This document shows positions 36,116-45,206 of a stretch of 64,000 nt of DNA, in pieces (the first letter of the stretch is position 1; each line of letters starts with the position of its first letter). The translations under genes and the position numbers were made by a program. The notes below the pieces were generated by a model. That model did no database searches. It worked only from the letters and a program-made list of their open reading frames with translations, and was not told where the DNA came from. Source of the stretch: Microthrixaceae bacterium (GTDB taxonomy: Bacteria > Actinomycetota > Acidimicrobiia > Acidimicrobiales > DATDAH01); NCBI GenBank assembly GCA_020637195.1, contig JACJWK010000018.1:1-64000 (forward strand). Direction: 5' to 3'.

Positions 36116-36767
36116 CGGTGGCCTCCTGCGGGGTCGGGGGGCGGTCGGTGCCGCCGGGCGGGTCGGTCCGGGGGACCGGGTGGGCACCCACGACGAGCCG
36201 GTGGGTCCGGCCGTCGGGCGCCGCCTCGTCGTGGTAGCGGGCGACGAGGTCGTGCACGCACCCGGTGAGCTGCTCGGTGAACGCGGCGCGGTCGGCCGCG
36301 GAGGCGAACCGGATCTCGGCGTCGATCGCCAGGGTGGCGAGCGGCCGTCCGGCACGGTCGGCACCCCGCGCCAGCGCACCCACCTCGCGCACCATCCGGG
36401 CGGCCAGGGCGATCAGGTGGCCCGAGGACCACCGGTCGGTGCGCGCGGGGTCGACGGCCAGCGGGCCCAGGGCGGCCGGCGAGACCACGTACGAGCGCGC
36501 GGTGGCGGCGACCACCCGCTCGACCACCCCGCGGCGCGGCCGCTCCTCCACCAGTTCGACGAGGCCGAGGGCCTCGAGCGCCCGGACGTGGTAGTTCACC
36601 TTCTGGCGGGGCTCGCCCAGGGCGGCGGCGACGGTCGTGGCCGAGCCGGGCTCGGCCAAGGCAGCGAGCACGCGCCCGCGCAGCGGGTCGAGGGTGGCCT
36701 GGGCCGCGCCGGGACCGTCCAGGACCGCGACGTCGGCCACGTCCGGCCCCGCCCTCCCGACGCTCAT
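36108..36767 (-). CDS. ArsR-type winged-helix regulator
   Basis: 219 aa with an N-terminal winged helix: LDPLRGRVLAALAEPGSATT, VAAALGEPRQKVNYHVRALE (recognition helix, typical ArsR/HTH_20 form) and LGLVELVEERPRRG. A C-terminal ligand-type domain follows. No Cys-based metal site is evident, so it more likely senses an organic ligand. It is translationally coupled to the SRPBCC gene. A dyad 30 bp upstream of the ATG at 36767 is a candidate autoregulatory operator. Confidence 0.85.
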   Translation of the reverse strand: MSVGRAGPDVADVAVLDGPGAAQATLDPLRGRVLAALAEPGSATTVAAALGEPRQKVNYHVRALEALGLVELVEERPRRGVVERVVAATARSYVVSPAALGPLAVDPARTDRWSSGHLIALAARMVREVGALARGADRAGRPLATLAIDAEIRFASAADRAAFTEQLTGCVHDLVARYHDEAAPDGRTHRLVVGAHPVPRTDPPGGTDRPPTPQEATDG

Positions 36768-36796
36768 CCGATCCCGCTCGCCACCAGGCCAGGATG

Positions 36797-36821
36797 TATT
36801 GGACAAGACTATTTGTCAATA
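36797..36821. promoter_or_regulatory. AT-rich dyad, candidate operator and promoter of the ArsR-type gene
   Basis: TATTG and CAATA ends enclose ACAAG and TTTGT half-sites, an imperfect 25-bp dyad in an otherwise GC-rich region. On the minus strand it also contains a TTGACA -35 hexamer. ArsR-type repressors usually bind such AT-rich dyads over their own promoter. Confidence 0.55.
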
Positions 36822-36919
36822 TTCGCGGTCGGGCGCGCGGCCAGCACCGTCCGGTGAGCCAACGCCGACAACAGCACGGCGGCGACGAGGGTGAGGGCGT
36901 CGACGAGCAGCAGCGGCAC
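36809..36919 (-). CDS. Possible 36-aa single-TM small protein
   Basis: GTG at 36919 to TAG at 36809: VPLLLVDALTLVAAVLLSAL, then AHRTVLAARPTANIDK. The hydrophobic segment is long enough for one helix, and third codon positions are nearly all G or C over the first 30 codons. GGGAGGGG lies upstream but about 20 nt away. The 3' end runs into the ArsR operator. Reality is uncertain. Confidence 0.35.
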   Translation of the reverse strand: MPLLLVDALTLVAAVLLSALAHRTVLAARPTANIDK

Positions 36920-36991
36920 GGCGGTCGGGGAGGCAGCGGAGGTCCCCTCCCTCTCTTCCCCGCGCGTGCGGCGGACCGCGCCGAGCGGCGG

Positions 36992-37213
36992 TCAACTGCC
37001 GCGTGAGGAGGTCGCCGCGGCGGCGTCCGGGCCCGCAGGCACGGGGGCCGCCGTCACGGGCGAGCCTCCACCGGCCGTCACGGACGGGGCCTCGCCCGGC
37101 GTGGCGGCGGGAGCGCCGTCGTGGGCCATGGCGCCGACCAGCACGGCCGCGGCCGCCCCGGCGACGACCGCGGCGAGCGCCCGGGCGTGGCGGGCGGGAC
37201 GCGCCGGCGGCAC
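36992..37213 (-). CDS. Small membrane or secreted protein downstream of the dynamin genes
   Basis: 73 aa from GTG 37213: VPPARPARHARALAAVVAGA, a helix AAAAVLVGAMA, then an Ala/Pro/Thr-rich tail ending AATSSRGS. The start lies 11 nt after the stop of the pseudokinase-dynamin gene, in the same direction, so it is probably the last gene of that operon. Third codon positions are almost all G or C. No family is recognised. Confidence 0.55.
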   Translation of the reverse strand: MPPARPARHARALAAVVAGAAAAVLVGAMAHDGAPAATPGEAPSVTAGGGSPVTAAPVPAGPDAAAATSSRGS

Positions 37214-37224
37214 CCGGTGCGGCC

Positions 37225-40092
37225 TCAGCCCGTCGGCACCGACAGGAGCTGGAGCATCCCCTCGCAGCTGCGCACGAGGACGCCGGCGGCGTCGGCCACG
37301 TCGCGGGAGGTCATGGGGCTCTCGGCCCGCTGCCGCCAGCGCGCGATGGTGTCGAACAGCGCGGTGCGCAGCGCGTCGGGGCCGGCGTCGTCGTCCAGCC
37401 CGAGCCGGGCCGCGGGCGACGTGCCGTGGGCACCGAGCAGGCGGTCGACCTCGTCCTCCTCCTCGGGGCGGAACGAGACCGCGCCCGAGCGGAAGGCGTT
37501 GAAGAGGCGCAGCTCGGTGAACTCGTGGGCGCCGGCCTGCACCCGCTCGAGGGCGAAGGCCAGCTCGGGTGCGGCGTCGACGGGGTCCTCCCGCAGGACC
37601 GCCTGGAGCACGACGAGCGCGGCCCGGGCCTTGAGGAGCTCCCGCCGGGCGGCGAACTGGGTCATCAGGACGCGCCGCAGGTCCTCGACGCCGCTGCGCT
37701 GGACCAGCGCGGTCGACAAGGTGTCGGCGTCGGCCGCCTCGCCCGAGGCGATGAGGCGGACGGCCAGGCCCACGCCGAACAGCCCCAGCCGGCGGACCAG
37801 GTCGGCGCGCTCGGCCTGGGCGAGCGGGAGCTCGGGGTCGTCGGCCACGAACCGGTCGGCCGAGGCCAGGAGCAGGCCGAGGCGCTCGGGGGGCAGCGCC
37901 GCGATGGCCGCCAGCGCCTGGTACTCGGCCTCGCGGAGCGTGGCCCCGGACTGGGCGAGCAGGCCGGCGACCGGCATCACGGTCTGGCACAGCCGCCGGA
38001 TGCGGGCGTCGCCGCGGTAGCGGTTGGCCACCCGCTGAGCGGACTCGAGCGCGTCGGGGCGACCCGAGCCCAACTCGTCGGCCCGGGACAGGATGGCGAT
38101 GGCGTTGACCGGCGACGGGTGGGCCAGCTCCTCGGCGTGGAAGGCCTCGAGGAACCGGGCGTCGCTGCGGTGGAAGTGCCGCATGAGGTAGAGCACGGCG
38201 TCCGCCGGCGTGTCGCGGTCGCCCTCGAGCGCGAGGAAGTCCTCGGTGCGCTTCGAGATCTCCTCGGACACCGAGGCGAGGCCCGGCGTGTCGATCAGGG
38301 TCATCTCCGCCAGCGACGCCGACGGCCACTCGATGACCAGCCGGTCGATCGCCTCGGGCTCGAGCCCCTGGAGGTCGACCTCGATGGCGCCCTGCTCGCG
38401 CGAGAACGGGGTCTGGCGGGGCTCGTCGCCGGACGGGTAGAGCGTGGCCCGGTACGTGTTGCCGTTGGTGTACCAGGCGACGATCTTCGTGCACTCACCG
38501 GCGTCGGTGGGCGCGAGCTCGTCGCCCACGAGGGCGTTGAGCAGCGTGGACTTGCCGGCCTTGACCTTGCCGGCGATGGCCACCCGCAACGGGTCGTCGA
38601 GACGGGCCTCGGCCTGGCGCAGGCGGTCGCCGCCCGGTCGCCCGGCGTAGGCGTCGATGGCCGCCCGCAGGAGCTGCCGGGTCTGGGTGACCAGGGGCAG
38701 CGCGGTGTCGATGTCGAGCGCGGGGCTGGACGCGGCCCGAGCCGCGATCTCGTCGGGGGTCGGCGACGCCGGCGCCGGCTCGGCGGGCGTCGGCTCGACA
38801 GGCGCGGCGCCGGCTCGGCGGGCGGGGCCTCGGGCGCAGGCGCCGGGGGGGCGGCGCGGCGCCGCAGGCTCGACGGGGGGCGGCGGGGCTGCGCAGCCGG
38901 CTCGGGCGCGATGGGCGCCGGCGCCTCGGCGGGGCGGGCGGCGGCGGGGGGGGCGCCAGGGGACCGGCACCTGGGGGGCGGCCGGCGTCGGCGCCGCGGG
39001 CGCCCGCGACGGCGGGGCGGGCGGCAGGAGGTGGCGGTGGCGGTGGACTGGCGGCGGGCGCCGGCGGCGGCTCGCGACAGGGGCCGGCGGCGCCGGGGCG
39101 GCGGGCTGGCGGCTGGAAGCGGCGGCCGGGACCGGCGGCGAGGGGCGGCGTCGCCGCGGCGGGAGGGCGCGCGCCCGGGGCGTGAGCAGGTCCGGGGGCA
39201 GCGCCGGCAGGGGCAGCGCACGGTCCGCGTCGGTCTCCGGGAGCAGGGCCAGGCGCGTCGGGGTCTGGCCGGCCGCCTGCTGCGCCGCCTGGAGGAACCG
39301 GCCCAGCTCCCGCACGGTGGGCGGGCGCTCGGCCGGCTGCTTGGCCATGGCCCACTCGAGCACGCCGGCCACGCCGGGAGGCACCCCCTGCGTGCGCAGG
39401 TCGGGCAGCGCCTCCGCCGCGGCGCGCGCGATCACCCGCACCAGCGGCTCCTCCTCGTCCTGCTCGAAGGGCGGGTGGCCGACGATGAGCGTGGCCACGA
39501 TCGAGGCCAGCGAGTAGATGTCGGACGCGACCGAGGGCGCACCCCCGGTGAACAGCTCGGGCGCGGCGTGCAGCTGGGTGTCGCGCGGATCGCCGCTGCG
39601 GGTGACGAAGGACCCCGCCGGCGACACCTCGAAGTCGCCGAGCAGCGGCTCGCCGAGCGCGCTGACGAAGATGTTGTGCGGCTTCAGGTTCTGGTGCAGG
39701 ACCCCGGCACGGTGCGCGCTCTCGAGCGCGCCGCACACCTTCACGCCGACGTCGACGGCCTCGCGCCACTCCATCTTGCCCGTGTGCACCAGGCGGTCCT
39801 GCTCGTTGCCGCGGCCCAGCCACTCGGTGACGATGAACGGCTGGCGCTTGGCGACCCCCGAGTCGAAGACGGTGAGCGTGTTGGGGTGCACGGAGATGAC
39901 GCCCATCGCCGCGCACTCCTGCTCGAAGCGGGCCTGCGCCGCCCGGTCGAGTGCCTTCACCGTGAAGACCTTCACCGCCACCTCGCGGTTGAAGTTCTCC
40001 TGCACCCCCCGGTACAGCGTGCTGTGGTCGCCCCGGCGGACCAGGCGCAGCCCGCCGACGCCGGGGATCTTGACGTCGACCTTCTCAGCCAT
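37225..40092 (-). CDS. Pseudokinase fused to a dynamin-like GTPase
   Basis: 955 aa. Residues 10-285 have the fold of a PknB-type kinase but with key losses. The glycine loop is degenerate (LVRRGDHSTLYRG) and the catalytic HRD is HQN (HQNLKPHN, 133-140). DFG is DFE (153-155), although VAVK with Lys41 and HAAPE remain. A long Pro/Ala/Arg linker follows, then a dynamin-type GTPase: P-loop AGKVKAGKSTLLNALVGDEL (about residue 505), MTLIDTPGLASVS (G3, about 599) and AILSRADELGSG (G4-like). A helical C-terminal region completes it. It overlaps the second GTPase gene by 8 nt. I infer a scaffold that binds a kinase ligand or substrate and controls membrane remodelling. Confidence 0.85.
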   Translation of the reverse strand: MAEKVDVKIPGVGGLRLVRRGDHSTLYRGVQENFNREVAVKVFTVKALDRAAQARFEQECAAMGVISVHPNTLTVFDSGVAKRQPFIVTEWLGRGNEQDRLVHTGKMEWREAVDVGVKVCGALESAHRAGVLHQNLKPHNIFVSALGEPLLGDFEVSPAGSFVTRSGDPRDTQLHAAPELFTGGAPSVASDIYSLASIVATLIVGHPPFEQDEEEPLVRVIARAAAEALPDLRTQGVPPGVAGVLEWAMAKQPAERPPTVRELGRFLQAAQQAAGQTPTRLALLPETDADRALPLPALPPDLLTPRARALPPRRRRPSPPVPAAASSRQPAAPAPPAPVASRRRRPPPVHRHRHLLPPAPPSRAPAAPTPAAPQVPVPWRPPRRRPPRRGAGAHRARAGCAAPPPPVEPAAPRRPPGACARGPARRAGAAPVEPTPAEPAPASPTPDEIAARAASSPALDIDTALPLVTQTRQLLRAAIDAYAGRPGGDRLRQAEARLDDPLRVAIAGKVKAGKSTLLNALVGDELAPTDAGECTKIVAWYTNGNTYRATLYPSGDEPRQTPFSREQGAIEVDLQGLEPEAIDRLVIEWPSASLAEMTLIDTPGLASVSEEISKRTEDFLALEGDRDTPADAVLYLMRHFHRSDARFLEAFHAEELAHPSPVNAIAILSRADELGSGRPDALESAQRVANRYRGDARIRRLCQTVMPVAGLLAQSGATLREAEYQALAAIAALPPERLGLLLASADRFVADDPELPLAQAERADLVRRLGLFGVGLAVRLIASGEAADADTLSTALVQRSGVEDLRRVLMTQFAARRELLKARAALVVLQAVLREDPVDAAPELAFALERVQAGAHEFTELRLFNAFRSGAVSFRPEEEDEVDRLLGAHGTSPAARLGLDDDAGPDALRTALFDTIARWRQRAESPMTSRDVADAAGVLVRSCEGMLQLLSVPTG

Positions 40093-41935
40093 CGCTCCCC
40101 CTCTCGACCCCGGGCATCGCACCCATGGTCGCACGCACGTCGCCTCTTGCCTGTTCCCGCAACGCGGCCACCAGCTCCAGCTCCCCGGTCAGCTCCGCCA
40201 CACCGGAGGCCCGGGCGGCGTCATCGACGCTAGCGGCCCGCTCGGAGGCATCGAGGGCAGAGCGCGTCGACCGGGCCAGCTCGGTGAGCCGCGACGTGGC
40301 TCCGTCGCGCAGCTGGCGCCGCAGGCTGCGGACCGCGTCGTCGAGCGACTTGGCGAAGCGCACCCCGACCTCGTCGAGGTAGCCGCGGTACTCGGTCTTG
40401 AGGCGCTCGCGCTCGGCGGCCATGGCCTTGCGCCGCTCCTGGCGGAAGGCCCGGCCCACCGTGAGCACGCCGGCGACGCCGGCGACGGCCAACAGCACCG
40501 GCGCCGCGACGACGCCCCCGACGCCGAGGCCGACCATCCCGGCGACGCCGAGGAGCGGCTCCATGCCGCCCCACGCGCCGCCGATGGCCACGAGCACCTT
40601 GTCCTCGTCGTCGCCGCCCGACGACGAGTGTGAGGTGAACGACAGCTGGTCGCGGGGCTCGTTGGACGTCGAGAGCTCGAGCGACACGAGGAGCCCCCGG
40701 GTGGCCGAGGTGAGCTCCTCGGTGACGTCGTCGCCGAGCTCGCGGCCACGCCGGGCGACGAGCTGGAAGCACTCCGACACGGCGGACGCGGCCTGGCGCG
40801 ACACCCACGTCGACCACTCCTCCTCCTGGGTGGCGGGGTCGCCGGCGTCGACCCGCTCGGCGGCGGCGTGGCCGAGGTCCCGCAGGCGCAGCGTGAGCTG
40901 GTGGTGGACGTCGACCCGCAGGTCCTCGACGCCGTCGGCGAGCACCTGGCGCCACCGGGCCCCCTCGGCCAGCAGCTCGGAGGCCCGCTCGTTCGAGGCC
41001 CGGAGCTCGTCCGCGCTCGGACCGGAGTGGTCGGCCCGCAGGGCGGCCTGCTCGGCCCGCAGCACGCTCTCGAGTTGATCGAGGACCCCCACCACCTCGG
41101 CCACCGCCGCCTGGTCGCGGCGGGCGTTGGCCGGGATCACGACGTGCTCGATCAGGTGGCGGCGCAGCGCGGGGATGCCCGACTCGTCGACGTAGCCGGG
41201 GTCGCCCGCCGCCTGCTCGGCCAGCTCGTGGAGCCGGGCCGAGGTGGCCAGCAGGGGCGGGTCGAGCCCGGCGCCGCGGAGGTGGCCCTCGTCGATCTCG
41301 AGGATCCGGCGCCAGTGGGGGTGGAGGTCGACCTTGCTCATGATGCAGACGACCTGTGCCCCCGACCCCGACGCGTGCCGCAGGTACTCGAGCTCGGGGG
41401 CCGTGTACTCCTGCGAGGTGTCCGACACGAACAGCAGCGCGTCGACGAACGGCAGGCCCATCAGCGTGGCCACGGCCTCGGGGGACTCCAGCCCGCCGAG
41501 CACCGGCGTGTCGATGAGCTCGAGGCCGCCGGCGAGGAACGGGCTGGGGACGCCGACCGCCACCGACGCCAGCGGCCGACCCTCGTGGTGGCCGCGCTCG
41601 ATCAGCTCGCCGAGCTGGTCGAGCGGCACCCGGGGGCCGGGGACGGTCTCGTCGTCGTCGCCGCGGTACGCCACCTCGGCGCTGGCCTCGGGCGCGTGGG
41701 CGACCGACGTCAGCACCGCAGTGGCGAGGTCGTCGTCCACCGGGCAGGCCGGGAACCCCACGAGCGCGTTCACGAGCGAGCTCTTGCCCGACTTGAAGTC
41801 GCCGACGACCACGACCCGGGTGAGGCCCGCGACGCGCTGGTGCTGCGCCCGGTCGAGCCGCTCGACCAGGTCGCTGCGCCCGCGCCGGCCGGCGATCTCC
41901 GCCGTCGCCCCGATGGTTCCCGCCAAGTCGCTCAT
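40085..41935 (-). CDS. Dynamin-like GTPase with membrane hairpin
   Basis: 616 aa. G1 VVVVGDFKSGKSSLVNALVG (residues 40-59), G2-region DDLATAVLTSVAHA, G3 LELIDTPVLGGL and G4 CIMSKVDLHPHW are followed by helical stalk regions. A hydrophobic hairpin near residue 465-500 (GVAGMVGLGVGGVVAAPVLL, then AVAGVAGVL) should insert in the membrane. Long charged helices follow (ERRKAMAAERERLKTEYRGY). It resembles the actinobacterial paired dynamins (IniA/IniC, DynA/DynB). First gene of the operon (ATG 41935), divergent from the Hsp70-FHA gene; its stop overlaps the start of the pseudokinase-dynamin gene. Confidence 0.88.
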   Translation of the reverse strand: MSDLAGTIGATAEIAGRRGRSDLVERLDRAQHQRVAGLTRVVVVGDFKSGKSSLVNALVGFPACPVDDDLATAVLTSVAHAPEASAEVAYRGDDDETVPGPRVPLDQLGELIERGHHEGRPLASVAVGVPSPFLAGGLELIDTPVLGGLESPEAVATLMGLPFVDALLFVSDTSQEYTAPELEYLRHASGSGAQVVCIMSKVDLHPHWRRILEIDEGHLRGAGLDPPLLATSARLHELAEQAAGDPGYVDESGIPALRRHLIEHVVIPANARRDQAAVAEVVGVLDQLESVLRAEQAALRADHSGPSADELRASNERASELLAEGARWRQVLADGVEDLRVDVHHQLTLRLRDLGHAAAERVDAGDPATQEEEWSTWVSRQAASAVSECFQLVARRGRELGDDVTEELTSATRGLLVSLELSTSNEPRDQLSFTSHSSSGGDDEDKVLVAIGGAWGGMEPLLGVAGMVGLGVGGVVAAPVLLAVAGVAGVLTVGRAFRQERRKAMAAERERLKTEYRGYLDEVGVRFAKSLDDAVRSLRRQLRDGATSRLTELARSTRSALDASERAASVDDAARASGVAELTGELELVAALREQARGDVRATMGAMPGVERGSDG

Positions 41936-42027
41936 TCGGTCCGTTCCTGGTCACCGGTCCCGACCCCCGCGGCCGGCGGGGAAGCGTCCCCGGGTCGTTG
42001 CGCCAGGGTATTGCGTGGCGCGCCGGG

Positions 42028-42033
42028 TAAGGT
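42028..42033 (+). promoter_or_regulatory. -10-like TAAGGT before the Hsp70-FHA gene
   Basis: TAAGGT lies 22 nt before the ATG, giving a short leader that contains the GAGGGG ribosome binding site at 42044-42049. Confidence 0.4.
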
Positions 42034-42055
42034 CGGAACCCTTGAGGGGATCGCA

Positions 42056-43816
<1,761 letters not shown>

Positions 43817-43867
43817 GCGCCGTCGTGGGGCGAGGGCGGGCCGCGGCCCGGGGTGTTGGCATTCGAC

Positions 43868-43893
43868 GTTGCTTTTTGACACACTTTCGCAAC
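43868..43893 (+). promoter_or_regulatory. Promoter region with GTTGC/GCAAC dyad before the NlpC/P60 gene
   Basis: GTTGC (43868-43872) and GCAAC (43889-43893) flank a TTGACA at 43876-43881 in a locally AT-rich stretch. A good -10 hexamer at 17 nt is not evident. The dyad could be an operator over the promoter of the cell-wall hydrolase. Confidence 0.35.
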
Positions 43894-43920
43894 ATGGCTG
43901 CCCGGACCCCGTCGACATGA
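43894..43920 (+). CDS. Possible 8-aa upstream ORF overlapping the NlpC/P60 start
   Basis: MAARTPST then TGA, where the TGA overlaps the ATG of the hydrolase gene (ACATGA). It may couple translation of the hydrolase to the leader. Only its position supports it. Confidence 0.25.
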   Translation: MAARTPST

Positions 43921-45080
43921 CGCGCGCCCCTCGTACGCGCCCCTCACCCCGCCGCCGTGCGGCCGTGGCCGCCACCGCACTGCTCGCCGGCCTCACCCTC
44001 GTCGCCACCACGGCGGTCACGCCCGCCTCCGGCCAGTCGCCCATCGAGGACAAGCGCGAGGAGGCCCGCCAGGTCGCCGCCCGCCTCGACGAGCTCAGCG
44101 CCCGCTACGAGCGCCTCTCCGACCGTGCCAACGAGGCCGAGGCCGAGCTGGCCGAGGTCGAGGAGCGCCAGGGCCAGGCCCAGGCCCGGCTCGACGCCAC
44201 CATCGCCGAGCGGGACCAGACCCGGGGCCAGCTCCAGACCTACGCGGTCGACGCCTACCTCGGCGGCCCCGACAACTCCGCCCTGAGCGTGGCGGTGGAG
44301 AGCCGGGACGAGCGCGAGATGCCCGTGCGCCTCGGCTACCTCGACAGCGTCAGCGGCAACCGCGCCCAGCTCATCGACCAGCTCGCGGCCCGCGAGCAGG
44401 ACGTGCAGGACCGCATGGTCGACCTCGAGGAGAACCGCCAGGCCGCCGAGGCCCTCGTCGCCGAGATCGACCAGGCGGCGGCCGACGCCCAGCAGGCGAT
44501 CGACGAGCAGCAGCAGCTCCAGTCGCAGATCGACGCCGAGCTCGAGGACCTGATCGAGGAGCAGCGCGCCGCCGAGGCCGCGGCCCGCCAGGCCGCGATC
44601 GACGCCGCCGCGGCCCAGGCTGCGGCGGAGGCGCCGGCACCGAGTGGCGGCGGCGGAGGCGGCACGATCGACGACGGCTCGGGCGGTGGGTCCGGCGGCG
44701 GCACCACCGCACCCACCCCGGCCCCGCCGGCTGCCGGCGCGGCGGGCGCCGTGGCGGCGGCGATGAGCATGCAGGGCGTGCCCTACCGCTGGGGCGGCGC
44801 GGACCCGAGCGGCTTCGACTGCTCCGGCCTCATGATGTGGGCGTGGGCCCGAGCCGGTCGCTCGCTGCCCCACAGCTCGGCGGCGCAGTACGGGGCCACG
44901 CGGCGGGTCTCGTCGAGCGACCTCCAGCCCGGTGACCTGGTCTTCTACGGCAGCCCCATCCACCACGTCGGGATGTACATCGGCGGCGGCATGATCGTGC
45001 ACGCCCCCCACAGCGGTGACGTCGTGCGCACCGCGTCGCTGGGCTACGTCGGCTCCCCCATCGGCTACGGCCGGCCCTGA
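43917..45080 (+). CDS. Secreted NlpC/P60 peptidoglycan endopeptidase with coiled coil (RipA-like)
   Basis: 387 aa: signal peptide (AAVAATALLAGLTLVATTAV), a long coiled coil (about residues 42-225: EARQVAARLDELSARYERL, EIDQAAADAQQAIDEQQQLQ), a Gly/Pro linker, then the NlpC/P60 domain. Catalytic Cys is in GFDCSGLMMW, His in IHHVGMYIGGG and the third residue is HAPHSGD. It should cleave peptide stems (D-Glu-mDAP), with the coiled coil serving for autoinhibition or localisation as in RipA/PcsB proteins. It lies 100 bp after the Hsp70-FHA gene and before a receptor kinase, so a link with envelope signalling is plausible. Confidence 0.9.
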   Translation: MTRAPRTRPSPRRRAAVAATALLAGLTLVATTAVTPASGQSPIEDKREEARQVAARLDELSARYERLSDRANEAEAELAEVEERQGQAQARLDATIAERDQTRGQLQTYAVDAYLGGPDNSALSVAVESRDEREMPVRLGYLDSVSGNRAQLIDQLAAREQDVQDRMVDLEENRQAAEALVAEIDQAAADAQQAIDEQQQLQSQIDAELEDLIEEQRAAEAAARQAAIDAAAAQAAAEAPAPSGGGGGGTIDDGSGGGSGGGTTAPTPAPPAAGAAGAVAAAMSMQGVPYRWGGADPSGFDCSGLMMWAWARAGRSLPHSSAAQYGATRRVSSSDLQPGDLVFYGSPIHHVGMYIGGGMIVHAPHSGDVVRTASLGYVGSPIGYGRP

Positions 45081-45159
45081 CCGGGCGCCGGGAACCGGCA
45101 CCGCTCCCCGCAGCGTCTGACCGGCGCACCATCGCCCCGAGCGGCGAGGGTGCAGTCGT

Positions 45160-45165
45160 TACACT
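45160..45165 (+). promoter_or_regulatory. -10-like TACACT before the Ser/Thr kinase gene
   Basis: TACACT sits 41 nt before the ATG. The leader then carries GAGAGGGAG, a good ribosome binding site. Confidence 0.4.
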
Positions 45166-45206
45166 CGCCCCCGGGCGAGCCGGGCAGTTCTGAGCGAGAG
45201 GGAGCG

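Noticed and set aside
38820..39160. Plus-strand Gly-rich frame opposite the linker (PE-PGRS-like)
   Set aside because: It is the complement of a Pro/Arg-rich linker and has no start site, signal or conserved block.
38780..39200. Frame changes in the linker of the pseudokinase-dynamin gene
   Set aside because: The linker is rich in Arg/Pro and looks partly like another frame, but both flanking domains are in the same open frame, so there is no need to invoke an error; only a low-complexity linker can be claimed.
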